Shown here: piece after piece, positions 34,197-43,158 of the stretch | How positions within the stretch are numbered: position 1 is the stretch's first letter | Layout of the letters: each line of letters begins with the position of its first letter | From: JBHGXV01 sp041920505 | Lineage (GTDB): Bacteria; Bacillota; Bacilli; Brevibacillales; Brevibacillaceae | Assembly (NCBI GenBank): GCA_041920505.1 | Contig: JBHGXV010000052.1 | Span: 1 to 64,000, forward strand | Direction: 5' to 3' | Length of the DNA: 64,000 nt | Notes under the pieces: generated by a model | Seen by the model: the letters and a program-made list of their open reading frames with translations, nothing else | Database searches by the model: none | What the model was told of the DNA's origin: nothing | Translations under genes and position numbers: made by a program

Positions 34197-34805
34197 ATGG
34201 CACATCAACTTCCGCCGCTCCCATATGCGTTTAACGCGCTTGAACCGCACATTGATGCGCTGACCATGGAAATTCACCATGACCGTCACCATGCCACCTA
34301 TGTAAACAACCTGAATGCCGCTCTCGAAGGTCACGCCGACCTGCAAGCGAAAAGCATTGAGGATTTGATCTCCAATCTGGATGCCGTGCCGGAGTCGATT
34401 CGCACCGCTGTGCGCAACAACGGCGGCGGCCACGCCAACCACACCCTGTTCTGGGAAATCCTCAGCCCGAACGGCGGCGGCGCTCCGTCCGGCGAACTGG
34501 CTGACGCGATCAACAACGCGTTCGGTAGCTTCGACAACTTCAAGGCAGAGTTCACCAAAGCGGCGACCACCCGCTTCGGTTCCGGCTGGGCATGGCTGGT
34601 CGTGGACAACGGCAAGCTGGCCGTCACCTCCACTCCGAACCAGGACAGCCCGCTGATGGAAGGCAAAACCCCGATTCTCGGCCTGGACGTGTGGGAACAC
34701 GCCTACTACCTGAAGTATCAAAACAAGCGTCCTGACTACATCGCTGCTTTCTGGAACGTGGTCAATTGGGACGAAGTCAGCAAAAAATACGCCGCCGCGA
34801 AATAA
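34197..34805 (+). CDS. sodA: Superoxide dismutase [Mn]
   Basis: 202 residues. The four metal ligands H27, H82, D164 and H168 (DVWEHAYY) are present, and the context NGGGHANH favours manganese over iron. It dismutes superoxide to peroxide and oxygen in the cytoplasm. Start ATG 34197 after GAAGGAGGT; own sigma-A promoter and hairpin terminator. Confidence 0.97.
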   Translation: MAHQLPPLPYAFNALEPHIDALTMEIHHDRHHATYVNNLNAALEGHADLQAKSIEDLISNLDAVPESIRTAVRNNGGGHANHTLFWEILSPNGGGAPSGELADAINNAFGSFDNFKAEFTKAATTRFGSGWAWLVVDNGKLAVTSTPNQDSPLMEGKTPILGLDVWEHAYYLKYQNKRPDYIAAFWNVVNWDEVSKKYAAAK

Positions 34806-34820
34806 GTTTGACCGACAAGC

Positions 34821-34852
34821 AGACGCCTCCGGCTCGCCCGGGGGCGTCTTTG
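34821..34852 (+). terminator. Hairpin terminator after sodA
   Basis: AGACGCC / GGCGTCT stem with a GC-rich loop, followed by a short TTTG. Confidence 0.6.
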
Positions 34853-34972
34853 TTGCGTCTGGCGCAGGTTGTTGCGGATTGTTTCGCCGCGCCAACAATC
34901 TTGGGCGGTTCCTGTTTTTCTGCCTGTTCACAAAAACGTTTCTCTGGACTAACATGTGGTTGACTCTTTACG

Positions 34973-35935
34973 ATGGAAAAGGATGATGAGTGTACGAAAG
35001 GCAGGGAGCAAGCGGTGGATGCGCGACAGGGAATGGAGCGGCTGCAACAGGGAAAACGGGGCGTGTATCTCAGCATAGCCGCCTACCTTGTGCTGACGGC
35101 GGCGAAAATTGGGGTCGGGCTGGCGGCTGGTTCGCAGGCGCTGGTTGCCGACGGGTGGAACAACGCGTCTGATGTGGCCGCGTCGCTGGCCATCCTCATC
35201 GGATTGACCGTCGCTATCAAGCCTGCCGACGGGAACCACCGGTACGGCCATTTCCGCGCCGAGACGGCAGCGGCGCTGATCGCCGCGCTGTTCATGGCGA
35301 CGGTCGGGCTGGATGTGCTGCGCGTCGCCATCCGGGTCTTGTTTACCGGCGAGCAGTTGGCGTCGCCGGAACCGTTGGCGATGATGACGGCAACAGTGAG
35401 CGCCGCCGTGATGTACGGGGTGTATCGGATCAACCGGCGGATCGGCGAGCGTACGCAGAATGCGGCGGTGCTGGCGGCCGCCTACGACAACCGCTCCGAC
35501 GCGCTGGTCAGTCTGGGCACGCTCGCGGGGATTGTTATCGCCCAACTGGGCTGGCGCTGGGCCGACCCGCTGGTGGCGCTGGCCGTTGCCCTCTTGATTC
35601 TTGGCACGGCGTGGAAAGTGGGGTATGAGGCCATCCACTCCCTGACGGACGGCTTCGAGGCGGAAAAATTGAAGCGGATCGAACAACAGATCAGGCAGGT
35701 GGACGGCATCCGTGAGATTATCGACGTGCGCGCCCGCTATCACGGTAGCGTCGTCCACGTGGATGTGACCATCGGGGTGGACCACCACCTCAACGTGGTG
35801 GAGAGCCACGCCTTGACCGAGCGCATCGAGGACCGGCTGCTCGGCTTCGAGGCGATCGAGCGGGTGTACGTTCACGTCGAGCCCGCCCGCCTCTCGCGCA
35901 AGGTCATGGCCCCCTCGCCGCCGTCACGGGGCTGA
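34973..35935 (+). CDS. Cation diffusion facilitator (CDF) efflux protein
   Basis: 320 residues with six transmembrane helices. The paired metal-site motifs are WNNASD in helix 2 and DNRSD in helix 5, and the conserved HRYGHFRAE is present, followed by a C-terminal ferredoxin-like domain (RYHGSVVHVDVTIGVDHHL). It likely exports a divalent metal such as Mn or Zn by proton antiport. The Asn in place of an acidic residue in helix 2 (NxxxD with DxxxD) is seen in Mn/Fe-type members. An N-terminal charged extension of about 30 residues is present. Confidence 0.9.
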   Translation: MEKDDECTKGREQAVDARQGMERLQQGKRGVYLSIAAYLVLTAAKIGVGLAAGSQALVADGWNNASDVAASLAILIGLTVAIKPADGNHRYGHFRAETAAALIAALFMATVGLDVLRVAIRVLFTGEQLASPEPLAMMTATVSAAVMYGVYRINRRIGERTQNAAVLAAAYDNRSDALVSLGTLAGIVIAQLGWRWADPLVALAVALLILGTAWKVGYEAIHSLTDGFEAEKLKRIEQQIRQVDGIREIIDVRARYHGSVVHVDVTIGVDHHLNVVESHALTERIEDRLLGFEAIERVYVHVEPARLSRKVMAPSPPSRG

Positions 35936-35959
35936 CAGCGGCGAGGCGCGACAGAGGCA

Positions 35960-36525
35960 TCAACGGGTGAGTTTGGTCAAAATTCTGTCTATTTCTTCCG
36001 GCGACGTATCTATAACGGACAAATCGTATTCGGTTTCTATGGAAAATTTGCTGTCATTAGTGATTACATGCAATTTTTCATACACCTGGTCTATCGCCTT
36101 TGCAAGTCTTGTGATTTGTGGAACCTCTTCTTCGGGTAGTGTGCTGATCCTGCTGGAGAGGTCTTGCAGTTGTTCTCGTAAGGAATACATCCGCTGCATG
36201 GTTTTGGCCAAAGGAATAAAGTGCCCTTCAGTGATTCCGTCACTTCTGATCTCGACGGTTTGGTAGTAGGCAAAATTTTGTAATCGTTTCGCTTCAACGG
36301 AAAGCCGATTCGCGTACACAACCTTTTGTGTTTGATCCCGCATGTCACGGATTCCTTGCAGAGTGATGCCGATTTGTTTGAAAGCGTCCGCTTGTTCTTT
36401 CACCTCGTTTTTAAACAGGGTGTTGATGGTGTTGATCGACACCAATTTTCCTGACGCTGACCATCTTGTGTACAGGCGGAGAGAAGGAAGATGAATACTG
36501 TTAGACCTCTCATTGTTTTTTTCAT
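35960..36525 (-). pseudogene. Lipoprotein gene split by a one-base frameshift
   Basis: The upstream part (ATG 36525) encodes a lipoprotein signal MKKTMRGLTVFIFLLSACTQ with lipobox cysteine 18. After DGQRQE the frame shifts at an A4 run (plus-strand T4, 36446-36449) and stops within 20 codons, while another frame continues for about 160 helical residues from VSINTINTLF to the stop at 35960. One extra A would join them into a 187-188-residue lipoprotein. The downstream frame has no ribosome site of its own. Either a real disruption or a homopolymer sequencing error. Family not recognised. Confidence 0.72.
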
Positions 36526-36550
36526 CAAAAAATATACTCCTCTTTTCAAG

Positions 36551-36586
36551 GCAGACAGGATCACCTCAAAAGTTGATCCTGTCTGC
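36551..36586. repeat. Perfect 13-bp inverted repeat upstream of the lipoprotein gene
   Basis: GCAGACAGGATCA at 36551-36563 pairs perfectly with TGATCCTGTCTGC at 36574-36586 across a 10-base loop. On the plus strand it is followed by TTTTGCTT and could terminate; on the minus strand it sits in the leader of the split lipoprotein gene, 26 bp before its start. Confidence 0.75.
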
Positions 36587-36802
36587 TTTTGCTTGATTAA
36601 GAACCAATAGTAGATTTTTTGGGCAAGTATGATAACCCCCTCCTTTACTATTTTTGTATTCTGTAACATTTGTTTCTTGTTCCCCGGGATGTCCGTCGGT
36701 TTTTTGAGAGAAGTGGATATGTCCGGTTTCCAAGCTCTCCTTCGGCGAATAGGATAAGGTGATATTCGTTTCATGATCTGAAACAGGGAGGCGGGGGGCA
36801 GG

Positions 36803-37558
36803 ATGATCCATCCCGATGTTCGTTTGCCGGAAACATGTGTGGTTGGCGAGTACGTGACAATCGAGCAAGGGGTGAAGATCGGCGAACACGTGCAGATCGG
36901 ACATCATACGGTCGTGTTGGCCGGGACGGTGATTGGCGATCATGTGACGATTGGCTGCCGGGCGGTGCTGGGCTGTCAGCCGTTTCAAAACGCGCGCGTT
37001 CGCCATCAGGTGTCGAGGCAAGAGGCGCTCGTCATCGGCAACGGGACCAGGATCGGCAACAGCGTTGTGCTGTACGCCGGGACGGTGCTGGGGGAAGGAG
37101 CGATGGTGGGCGATCTGGCCAGCATTCGCGAGCGGACGACCATCGGCGACGGCACGGTGATCGGCAGGAGCGCGGCCGTGGAGTGCCGGACGACCATCGG
37201 CAGCCGTTGTCTGATCCAGACAGGGGCGTACATCACGGCGGACATGGTGATCGAAGACGATGTGTTCATCGGACCGGAGGTGTCCACGTCCAACGACAAG
37301 TACATGAGCCGCCGACCGTACCCATTGGCCGGGCCGCGGATTCGCCGGGGGGCGAGTATCGGCAACAATGCCACACTGTTGCCCGGTGTGGAGATTGGCG
37401 CCCACGCGCTCGTCGGGGCCGGAGCGGTGGTGACGGCCGACGTGCCGGCGCATGCGACAGCGGTCGGCGTCCCGGCCAGAGTGATCGCGGTACGGACAGA
37501 ACCGGAACAAGGGGCACAGTCCGCCAGGGACAGGGCACCTGACGGAAGCGGAAAATGA
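36803..37558 (+). CDS. Left-handed beta-helix N-acyltransferase, WlbB/WbpD-like
   Basis: 251 residues built of hexapeptide repeats (VGEYVTIEQGVKIGEHVQIG and onward), with the trimeric transferase C-terminal pattern GPEVSTSNDKYMSRRP and GAGAVVTADVPAHATAVGVP. In the glycan locus it would fit as the acetyltransferase that acetylates a 3-amino sugar nucleotide, alongside the dehydrogenase, oxidoreductase and aminotransferase genes downstream. GGGAGGCGGGG precedes the ATG. Coupled by ATGA to the first glycosyltransferase. Substrate is inference. Confidence 0.8.
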   Translation: MIHPDVRLPETCVVGEYVTIEQGVKIGEHVQIGHHTVVLAGTVIGDHVTIGCRAVLGCQPFQNARVRHQVSRQEALVIGNGTRIGNSVVLYAGTVLGEGAMVGDLASIRERTTIGDGTVIGRSAAVECRTTIGSRCLIQTGAYITADMVIEDDVFIGPEVSTSNDKYMSRRPYPLAGPRIRRGASIGNNATLLPGVEIGAHALVGAGAVVTADVPAHATAVGVPARVIAVRTEPEQGAQSARDRAPDGSGK

Positions 37559-38565
37559 AAGTTCTGCACCTGCCATACGGCGTCGCGGGGCCCGTGCTGT
37601 GCCGGGCGCTGCGGCGGATCGGCGTCGAAGCGGTCGCCTGCCACTTCTGGCAGAGCAAATTCCGCTATCAGCCCGATGTCTGCCTGCGGTTGGACACGGT
37701 TGATGTCAGTGAACAAAAGGAGCGGCGCCGCCAGTTTTTGCATGAGGCTGCCCAGGAGTACAACCTGTTTCACTTCCACTTTGGCGAGACGTTTCTTCCC
37801 GATGGAAGCGATCTGGCGTATCTGAAACAACTGGGCAAAAAGCTGGTGGTGCAGCATCATGGTTCGGATGTGCGCATGCTGTCTGTGGCACGCCGGTTCG
37901 ACAACCCTTTCGTCCGGGTGAAAGGGGGAGAGCAGCGCAGCGAAACGGCGATTATCAGCCGGTTGCGCCTGTTGTCCCAATGGATCGACAAGGCCATTGT
38001 CTCGGATGACGAGCTTTTGCCATACGTGAAACCGTTTTACCGGCGCGTCACCCTGATCAGGCAGGCGGTGGAGACAGAAGGGATCGCACCCGTGTATCCG
38101 TCCGCCAAAGAAGCGGAGCCGTTGATTGTCCACGCTCCGTCTCACCGTTACATCAAGGGAACCGAGTACGTGCTTGAAGCAGTGGAGCGGCTGCGCCGCA
38201 AGCGCCGTTTCCGCTTTCGCCTGCTGGAAGGGGTGTCGCATCAGGAGGCGATGGAGGCGTTTCGCCAGGCGGACATCGTCGTGGATCAACTGCGGATCGG
38301 CGCGTACGGCATGGTCAGCCTGGAAGCGATGGCGACGGGCAAGCCGGTCGTCTGTTACATCCGCGACGATCTGCGCGAGCGCTACCCGGCAGGCTTGCCG
38401 GTGGTGAGCGCCAGTCCCGATACTCTTTACAAACGGCTGAAATGGCTGGTTGACAAGCCGAAAAAGCGGCGTCGCCTCGGTATCGAGGGCAGGCGATACG
38501 TCGAGACTCATCACGAGGCGACCGCCATCGCCGGACAATTGGCCGATCTGTACCGGCGGCTGTGA
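37555..38565 (+). CDS. GT4-like glycosyltransferase, type I (copy 1)
   Basis: 336 residues of a GT-B glycosyltransferase: N-terminal MKVLHLPYGVAGPVLCRALR, HFHFGETFLPDGSD, VQHHGSDVRM, and the donor-site segment VDQLRIGAYGMVSLEAMATG with VVCYIRDDL. No signal or membrane segment. It is closely related to the next gene and differs from the three type-II copies at the N-terminus (type II carries EIAGQMG) and in the HFHN/HFHY region. Coupled to the acyltransferase. Acceptor and donor unknown. Confidence 0.85.
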   Translation: MKVLHLPYGVAGPVLCRALRRIGVEAVACHFWQSKFRYQPDVCLRLDTVDVSEQKERRRQFLHEAAQEYNLFHFHFGETFLPDGSDLAYLKQLGKKLVVQHHGSDVRMLSVARRFDNPFVRVKGGEQRSETAIISRLRLLSQWIDKAIVSDDELLPYVKPFYRRVTLIRQAVETEGIAPVYPSAKEAEPLIVHAPSHRYIKGTEYVLEAVERLRRKRRFRFRLLEGVSHQEAMEAFRQADIVVDQLRIGAYGMVSLEAMATGKPVVCYIRDDLRERYPAGLPVVSASPDTLYKRLKWLVDKPKKRRRLGIEGRRYVETHHEATAIAGQLADLYRRL

Positions 38566-38613
38566 TGGCGACTGGGAAGCCGCTCCCAATGAATCAGAAG
38601 GGGGGATGATCCG

Positions 38614-39618
38614 GTGAAGGTACTGCATCTTCCTTTCGGCGGACAGATGACCGTGCTTTGCAGGGCGTTGCGCGAAGTTGGCGTAGACGCGACAGCGTGC
38701 CACTTCCGCTCCTCCAAGTTCGGGTTTCAACCCGACGTGCTGCTGCCGCTGGAGTCGTTGCCGCTCAAGGAACAGGAAGCGAGGCGACGGGATTTCCTGA
38801 AACAGGCGGCAGAAGAGTACGATGTGTTCCACTTCCACTTCGGCGAGACCTTTTTGCCCGATTGCAGCGATCTCGCCTATCTGAAAGAGCGCGGCAAAAA
38901 ACTGGTGATGCAGCATCGCGGCTCCGATGTCCGCCTGCTGTCTGTCGCCCGCAGCCAGGGAAACCCGTACGTCCGCGTGAAAAAACGCGATCCCGATCAG
39001 ATCGTGGCCCGTCTGAAACAATTGTCCGCCTGGATCGACCATGCGATTGTTTCCGACCACGAACTGCTCGCGTACGTCCGGGACTATTACCGGCATGTCC
39101 ACATTATCCGCCAGGCCATCGACCTGAAGCGGTACACGCCAGCCTATCCGACGGAACCGAAGGAAGAGCCGCTGATCATTCACGCGCCGTCCAATCAGCG
39201 GGTGAAAGGCACGTCGTGCGTGTTGTCGGCAATCTCCAAGCTGGAGCTCATGGGTTTTCGCTTCCGGTTCCGGCTGATCGCCAACATGCCGCACATGCAG
39301 GCGATGGAATGCTATCGGCAGGCGGATATCGTCATCGACCAACTGTTGATCGGGGCGTTCGGCGTTTTCAGCCTGGAGGCGATGGCGATGGGCAAGCCGG
39401 TCATCTGTTACATCCGCGACGACCTCGTAAGCCAGTATCCGCCGAAATTGCCGATTATCAACGCCAATCCCGACACGCTCTATCAGAAGCTGAAAAAGTT
39501 GTTGCTGCACCCGGAGCGCTGGCACGATCTGGGCGTCAAGGGGCGGCGGTACGTCAAACAGAATCACGACGCGCTGATGATCGCAAGGCAGTTGGCCGAC
39601 CTGTACGCCCGGCTGTGA
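38614..39618 (+). CDS. GT4-like glycosyltransferase, type I (copy 2)
   Basis: 334 residues, a clear duplicate of the preceding gene with the same landmarks (MKVLHLPFGGQMTVLCRALR, HFHFGETFLPDCSD, QHRGSDVRL, VIDQLLIGAFGVFSLEAMAM). Start GTG 38614 after AAGGGGGGAT. It is followed by a bidirectional terminator that separates it from the convergent type-II copy. Likely arose by tandem duplication within the locus. Confidence 0.85.
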   Translation: MKVLHLPFGGQMTVLCRALREVGVDATACHFRSSKFGFQPDVLLPLESLPLKEQEARRRDFLKQAAEEYDVFHFHFGETFLPDCSDLAYLKERGKKLVMQHRGSDVRLLSVARSQGNPYVRVKKRDPDQIVARLKQLSAWIDHAIVSDHELLAYVRDYYRHVHIIRQAIDLKRYTPAYPTEPKEEPLIIHAPSNQRVKGTSCVLSAISKLELMGFRFRFRLIANMPHMQAMECYRQADIVIDQLLIGAFGVFSLEAMAMGKPVICYIRDDLVSQYPPKLPIINANPDTLYQKLKKLLLHPERWHDLGVKGRRYVKQNHDALMIARQLADLYARL

Positions 39619-39646
39619 CGCCACGGATGATCGGCGATCCGAACAG

Positions 39647-39680
39647 AAAAATCCGGCATGTGCGTCCATGCCGGATTTTT
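39647..39680. terminator. Bidirectional terminator between convergent glycosyltransferase genes
   Basis: A perfect 14-bp stem AAAAATCCGGCATG / CATGCCGGATTTTT with a TGCGTC loop; A- and T-runs serve both strands. Confidence 0.93.
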
Positions 39681-39761
39681 CCATGCCGCAGCAAAACAGC
39701 GGCGGTATCCACTCGTAAGAGCTCAACGGAACGCTTTCGGGAATCAGGCAAGACCTCTCGC

Positions 39762-40748
39762 CTACAGGTTTTTATAGATGGAAAGCAGTTTCTTGACAAC
39801 TCGCTCGACGGCGTGGTGCTTTTCGACGAAAGCGCGGCCTGCCTTGCCGATCTTGTGGCGCAACTCGGGGTGGATGATCAGATGGTGCAACACGTCGGCG
39901 AGGTTGTCGGGAGTGGCAATCACGATTGGCAAGTCATCCGGCATCTTGGCGCGGACATCGTCGCGAATAAATGCCACCACCACCTTGCCCAACGCCATTG
40001 CCTCGACGCTCACCATCCCGTAGGACCCGCACAGCACCTGGTCGATCAGGATGTCGCAGGCGGCGTAGATTTGCAAGGCTTCACGGTTGCTCAGCTTTTC
40101 CACAGCCCGGTAGTCAAACGGAACCGATCGTTGTTTCAGTCGCTCCACCGCTTGTTCTACATATGTAGAGCCTTTGAAGGCGCGGTTCGTCGGAGCGTGA
40201 ACGATCATCGGAACTTGTTGATCGGGTGAGGGATAGGACGGCGTGAATTTGCTCACATCGCAGGCAAGCGGCAGAACGTGCACGTGCTTGTAGTAGTCGC
40301 ACACGTACGGATATACCTCGTAATCCTGCACGATGGCCGTGTCGATGTAGCGGGACATGTAGACGAGTCGTTCGTGGATTTGCTCGTCGCTCAGATAACT
40401 CGGCGGAAGCGGGTACGGGTTGAGCCGACTCACCCGGTTGGCGGCGCGCACGTCGTTGCCCCAATGCTGCATCACCATTTTCTTGCCTGCTTTGGCGATG
40501 AAAGGCAGGTCGCGGTTTTCCGTCAGGAGCGAGTTGCCGTTGTGGAAGTGAAACAGATCGCAATACGCGAGCAATGGGTCGAATATCCGGGCCAGTTCGT
40601 AAGCGTCAGTGTCGATAATGTTGTTCCGGTAGCTGATGTAGGAGCGAAACCAGTTGTAGCCGTTGACCTTCACACCGGCTCGCCGCAAACCTTGACAAAG
40701 AATCCCCATTTGTCCGGCAATTTCTGATGGAGCATGAACCACCCTCAC
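39762..40748 (-). CDS. GT4-like glycosyltransferase, type II (copy A)
   Basis: 328 residues from GTG 40748, which has AAAGGAGG seven bases upstream (an upstream GTG at 40796 adds 16 residues and lacks a site). Type-II landmarks: VHAPSEIAGQMG, HFHNGNSLL, MQHWGNDVRA, IVHAPTNRAFKGS and IDQVLCGSYGMVSVEAMALG. It is the only glycosyltransferase of the locus on the minus strand and is divergent from a DUF4855-like gene 165 bp away. Probably cytoplasmic. Confidence 0.85.
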   Translation of the reverse strand: MRVVHAPSEIAGQMGILCQGLRRAGVKVNGYNWFRSYISYRNNIIDTDAYELARIFDPLLAYCDLFHFHNGNSLLTENRDLPFIAKAGKKMVMQHWGNDVRAANRVSRLNPYPLPPSYLSDEQIHERLVYMSRYIDTAIVQDYEVYPYVCDYYKHVHVLPLACDVSKFTPSYPSPDQQVPMIVHAPTNRAFKGSTYVEQAVERLKQRSVPFDYRAVEKLSNREALQIYAACDILIDQVLCGSYGMVSVEAMALGKVVVAFIRDDVRAKMPDDLPIVIATPDNLADVLHHLIIHPELRHKIGKAGRAFVEKHHAVERVVKKLLSIYKNL

Positions 40749-40913
40749 AAGCCTTCCTCCTTTGGAAAAAATCCCCGCAAAACCAGTTGTATTCACAAAT
40801 AGGATAAGCGGTTATGCAGCAAGGCAAAAATAGGTGCTTGCCAACTGTCAAAATTTTTTGTTCTCAGTATGCTGTAGGAGATGACAAGTCTACTGGAAAG
40901 GTGTGAACCGTTG

Positions 40914-41936
40914 ATGTCCCAGACGCTGCAGCACGGATACCTGACGGCGGCCAGCCTGAACCTGCAAAACCACATCTGCGTGTTGCCCGTTGGCTCTCTC
41001 TGTGAAAAGAAACCGCGCGACTGGACCTCCGATTCCCTGAAGCCGTACCTCTCTTATTGCCCGGACGGTCAGCCGAAGGACCGCATGTTTGGCGGGCTGA
41101 TTTTTCAGGGCATCTCTGCCAGAAAAAAGCGGTATTTGTACCCCATGTACGTGGGATTTGGGCAACCGGGCGACAAGCGTGACTGGACAGAGTGGATCGA
41201 CCGGCTGTTTGCGTCAAAGCGCAATCTGGAAGCAGCGATCCTGGCCGCCAGCCGGTTTACGCCCAATCCGCTGGACATCTGGGTGTCGATTCCGTATCCG
41301 CACCGGTTTCAGCGGAATTTTGGCCGTATCGGAAAAAAAGACCTCAATTTTGAGTCGCAGGAAGATCGCTTCACCGCTGTCCACTGGTGGATTGAGCGTT
41401 TTCTTGAACGTTGGCAGTCGGCGTCCCGTCTGCACGGCATGCTCCGGTTCCGGGGATTTCTCTGGCTGCGGGAAGCGATCGACGGACAGGACGAACAACT
41501 GGTCAAACAAGTAAACGAACACATCAAAACCGTCGGCCTGTACAGCATGTGGCTGTCCCATTACGGCTCGTACGGATACGCCAAGTGCAACGAGTTGGGG
41601 TTCAATGTCACCGCCGTCAATTCCAACTACTACGGAAAGACGGCGTGCAAGCGGGTCTGGCTGGAGAACGCCTGCATGTTTGCCAGTGCTTGCAACACCG
41701 GCTTGCAGATTACCTTTGGCAGGGGAGCGGTTTACAGTGACGTCCACTTCTGGGATTACCTCAACCTGGGGCTTGAAGACAAATACGGGTACATGAATAG
41801 CTCGCTGCTCGTCTACCAGTTTCCCAATCACACGATGCAGGAGATTGTGAAACAGCGTCCGGACGAGTACGCTTCCTTGTACGCGTTTGTCAAGGAGACC
41901 TATACCCGCAAGGACTACCCCGGCATCTCCTATTGA
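40914..41936 (+). CDS. DUF4855-like protein (copy A)
   Basis: 340 residues with LDIWVSIPYP, a WWIERFLERW helix, GFLWLREAIDGQDEQLV, and FNVTAVNSNYYGK followed by TGLQITFGRG, a pattern I associate with DUF4855, thought to be a TIM-barrel related to glycoside hydrolases. No signal peptide. Start ATG 40914 with AAAGGTG upstream. It is one of three paralogs in the locus, each next to a type-II glycosyltransferase. This copy alone keeps a glutamate in the FLWLRE segment. Function unknown. Confidence 0.72.
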   Translation: MSQTLQHGYLTAASLNLQNHICVLPVGSLCEKKPRDWTSDSLKPYLSYCPDGQPKDRMFGGLIFQGISARKKRYLYPMYVGFGQPGDKRDWTEWIDRLFASKRNLEAAILAASRFTPNPLDIWVSIPYPHRFQRNFGRIGKKDLNFESQEDRFTAVHWWIERFLERWQSASRLHGMLRFRGFLWLREAIDGQDEQLVKQVNEHIKTVGLYSMWLSHYGSYGYAKCNELGFNVTAVNSNYYGKTACKRVWLENACMFASACNTGLQITFGRGAVYSDVHFWDYLNLGLEDKYGYMNSSLLVYQFPNHTMQEIVKQRPDEYASLYAFVKETYTRKDYPGISY

Positions 41937-41969
41937 CGGGCAAACGATGCGGTCGCCGTGTCCGCCGGT

Positions 41970-42010
41970 CGAAGGCAGTCGAATTTTCCACCATTGCCTT
42001 CGTTTCTGTT
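41970..42010 (+). terminator. Hairpin terminator after DUF4855 copy A
   Basis: CGAAGGCA / TGCCTTCG stem with a 17-base loop and a TTTCTGTTT tail. Confidence 0.6.
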
Positions 42011-42089
42011 TCGGGACCAGCTTCATACGATGAAATCGTCTGTAAAATACTGTAAATCCGCATGGTCAGCCAGACGGAGGTGAGAGGCA

Positions 42090-43142
42090 ATGAACATTGG
42101 GTTGATCGGCTGTGGCTTCATCGGCAGCAAGCATGCGGAAAGCCTGGCACGATCGTCCGACTGTCGGCTGGTCGCCGTCTCCGATCTCGACAATGAGCGA
42201 ATGGAGCAACTGAGGAAAACGTATCTGGCATCCGCAGGGGGACGGACAGACGCGGACATCGCCTGTTACCCGTCATATCGCGACCTTCTGGCAGACAAGC
42301 GAGTGGACGCGGTGGCGGTGACGACGACGAGCGGTCTGCACGCAAAGCTGGCGCGGGAGGCCCTGGAAAGCGGCAAGCACGTGGTCGTCGAGAAGCCAAT
42401 GGCGATGACGATTGGGGAGGCACGCACGCTGATCCGCCTGGCCGAAACGAGCGGACGCAAGCTGGCTGTCTGCCATCAGAAGCGTTTTTTCCCGCACCTG
42501 CAGACGATCCAACGCATCGTTCGCGAAGGCAGGCTGGGCCGACTGATTCTCGGCGGCGTCTCGCTCTGCTACAACCGCGACGACAGCTATTACCAGGCAG
42601 CGAAGTGGCGGGGCACCTGGGAAGCGGACGGCGGGGTACTTTTGAATCAGGCCATCCACGACATCGACCTGTTGCTGTGGATGGCGGCAGAACCGCGCAC
42701 CGCCTACGGCCGGATCGCCCGGCTGCTTCGGCAGACGGAAACGGAAGACACGGCAATCGCCCTCTTGGAGCTGGCAGACGGTGCGCTGGTGCGGATGGAA
42801 GCCACTGTTTGTGCCGCACGGGCGTCGGCCCACGAACGCATCAGCCTGATCGGTTCGGACGGGGCGATTGTGCTGAGCGGCAAGTTCCTGGGGACCGTCG
42901 AGACATGGCAGGTGGAGGGAGTTGACCCGCCGCCGTATGCCGAGGTGGACCCGTACCGCCACCTCTACGACGACCTCGCTATGGCGGTCCGCGACAATCG
43001 TCGTCCGCTGATCGACGGGCGCGAGGGAATCCGGGCGCTGGAGGCAATCCTGGCCGTATACCGCTCCGTTCGCGACAGCGCCCCCGTCCCGTTGCCGCTC
43101 GACGAATTTTCCACGGTTGAGATGAAACACATCGCTTGGTGA
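42090..43142 (+). CDS. Gfo/Idh/MocA oxidoreductase, WlbA/WbpB-like sugar-nucleotide 3-dehydrogenase
   Basis: 350 residues: Rossmann start MNIGLIGCGFIGSKHAESLA, the EKPMAM motif near residue 92, and the substrate-binding stretch WRGTWEADGGVLLNQAIHDI typical of WlbA/WbpB enzymes that oxidise C3 of UDP-GlcNAc-uronic acid. Neighbouring 6-dehydrogenase and aminotransferase genes support this. CGGAGGTGAG precedes the ATG. Other Gfo/Idh functions (for example inositol oxidation) are less likely in this context. Confidence 0.82.
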   Translation: MNIGLIGCGFIGSKHAESLARSSDCRLVAVSDLDNERMEQLRKTYLASAGGRTDADIACYPSYRDLLADKRVDAVAVTTTSGLHAKLAREALESGKHVVVEKPMAMTIGEARTLIRLAETSGRKLAVCHQKRFFPHLQTIQRIVREGRLGRLILGGVSLCYNRDDSYYQAAKWRGTWEADGGVLLNQAIHDIDLLLWMAAEPRTAYGRIARLLRQTETEDTAIALLELADGALVRMEATVCAARASAHERISLIGSDGAIVLSGKFLGTVETWQVEGVDPPPYAEVDPYRHLYDDLAMAVRDNRRPLIDGREGIRALEAILAVYRSVRDSAPVPLPLDEFSTVEMKHIAW

Positions 43143-43158
43143 GGACGAAAAGGAGGTC

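Noticed and set aside
35960..36445. Stand-alone 161-codon gene starting at TTG 36445
   Set aside because: It has no ribosome site, and a lipoprotein signal sits in the adjacent frame just upstream, so it is better read as the second part of a frameshifted gene.
37006..39726. Open frame of 906 codons on the minus strand under the type-I glycosyltransferases
   Set aside because: It lies opposite the acetyltransferase and two glycosyltransferase genes that have correct starts and motifs; its apparent internal repeats only reflect the duplication of those two genes.
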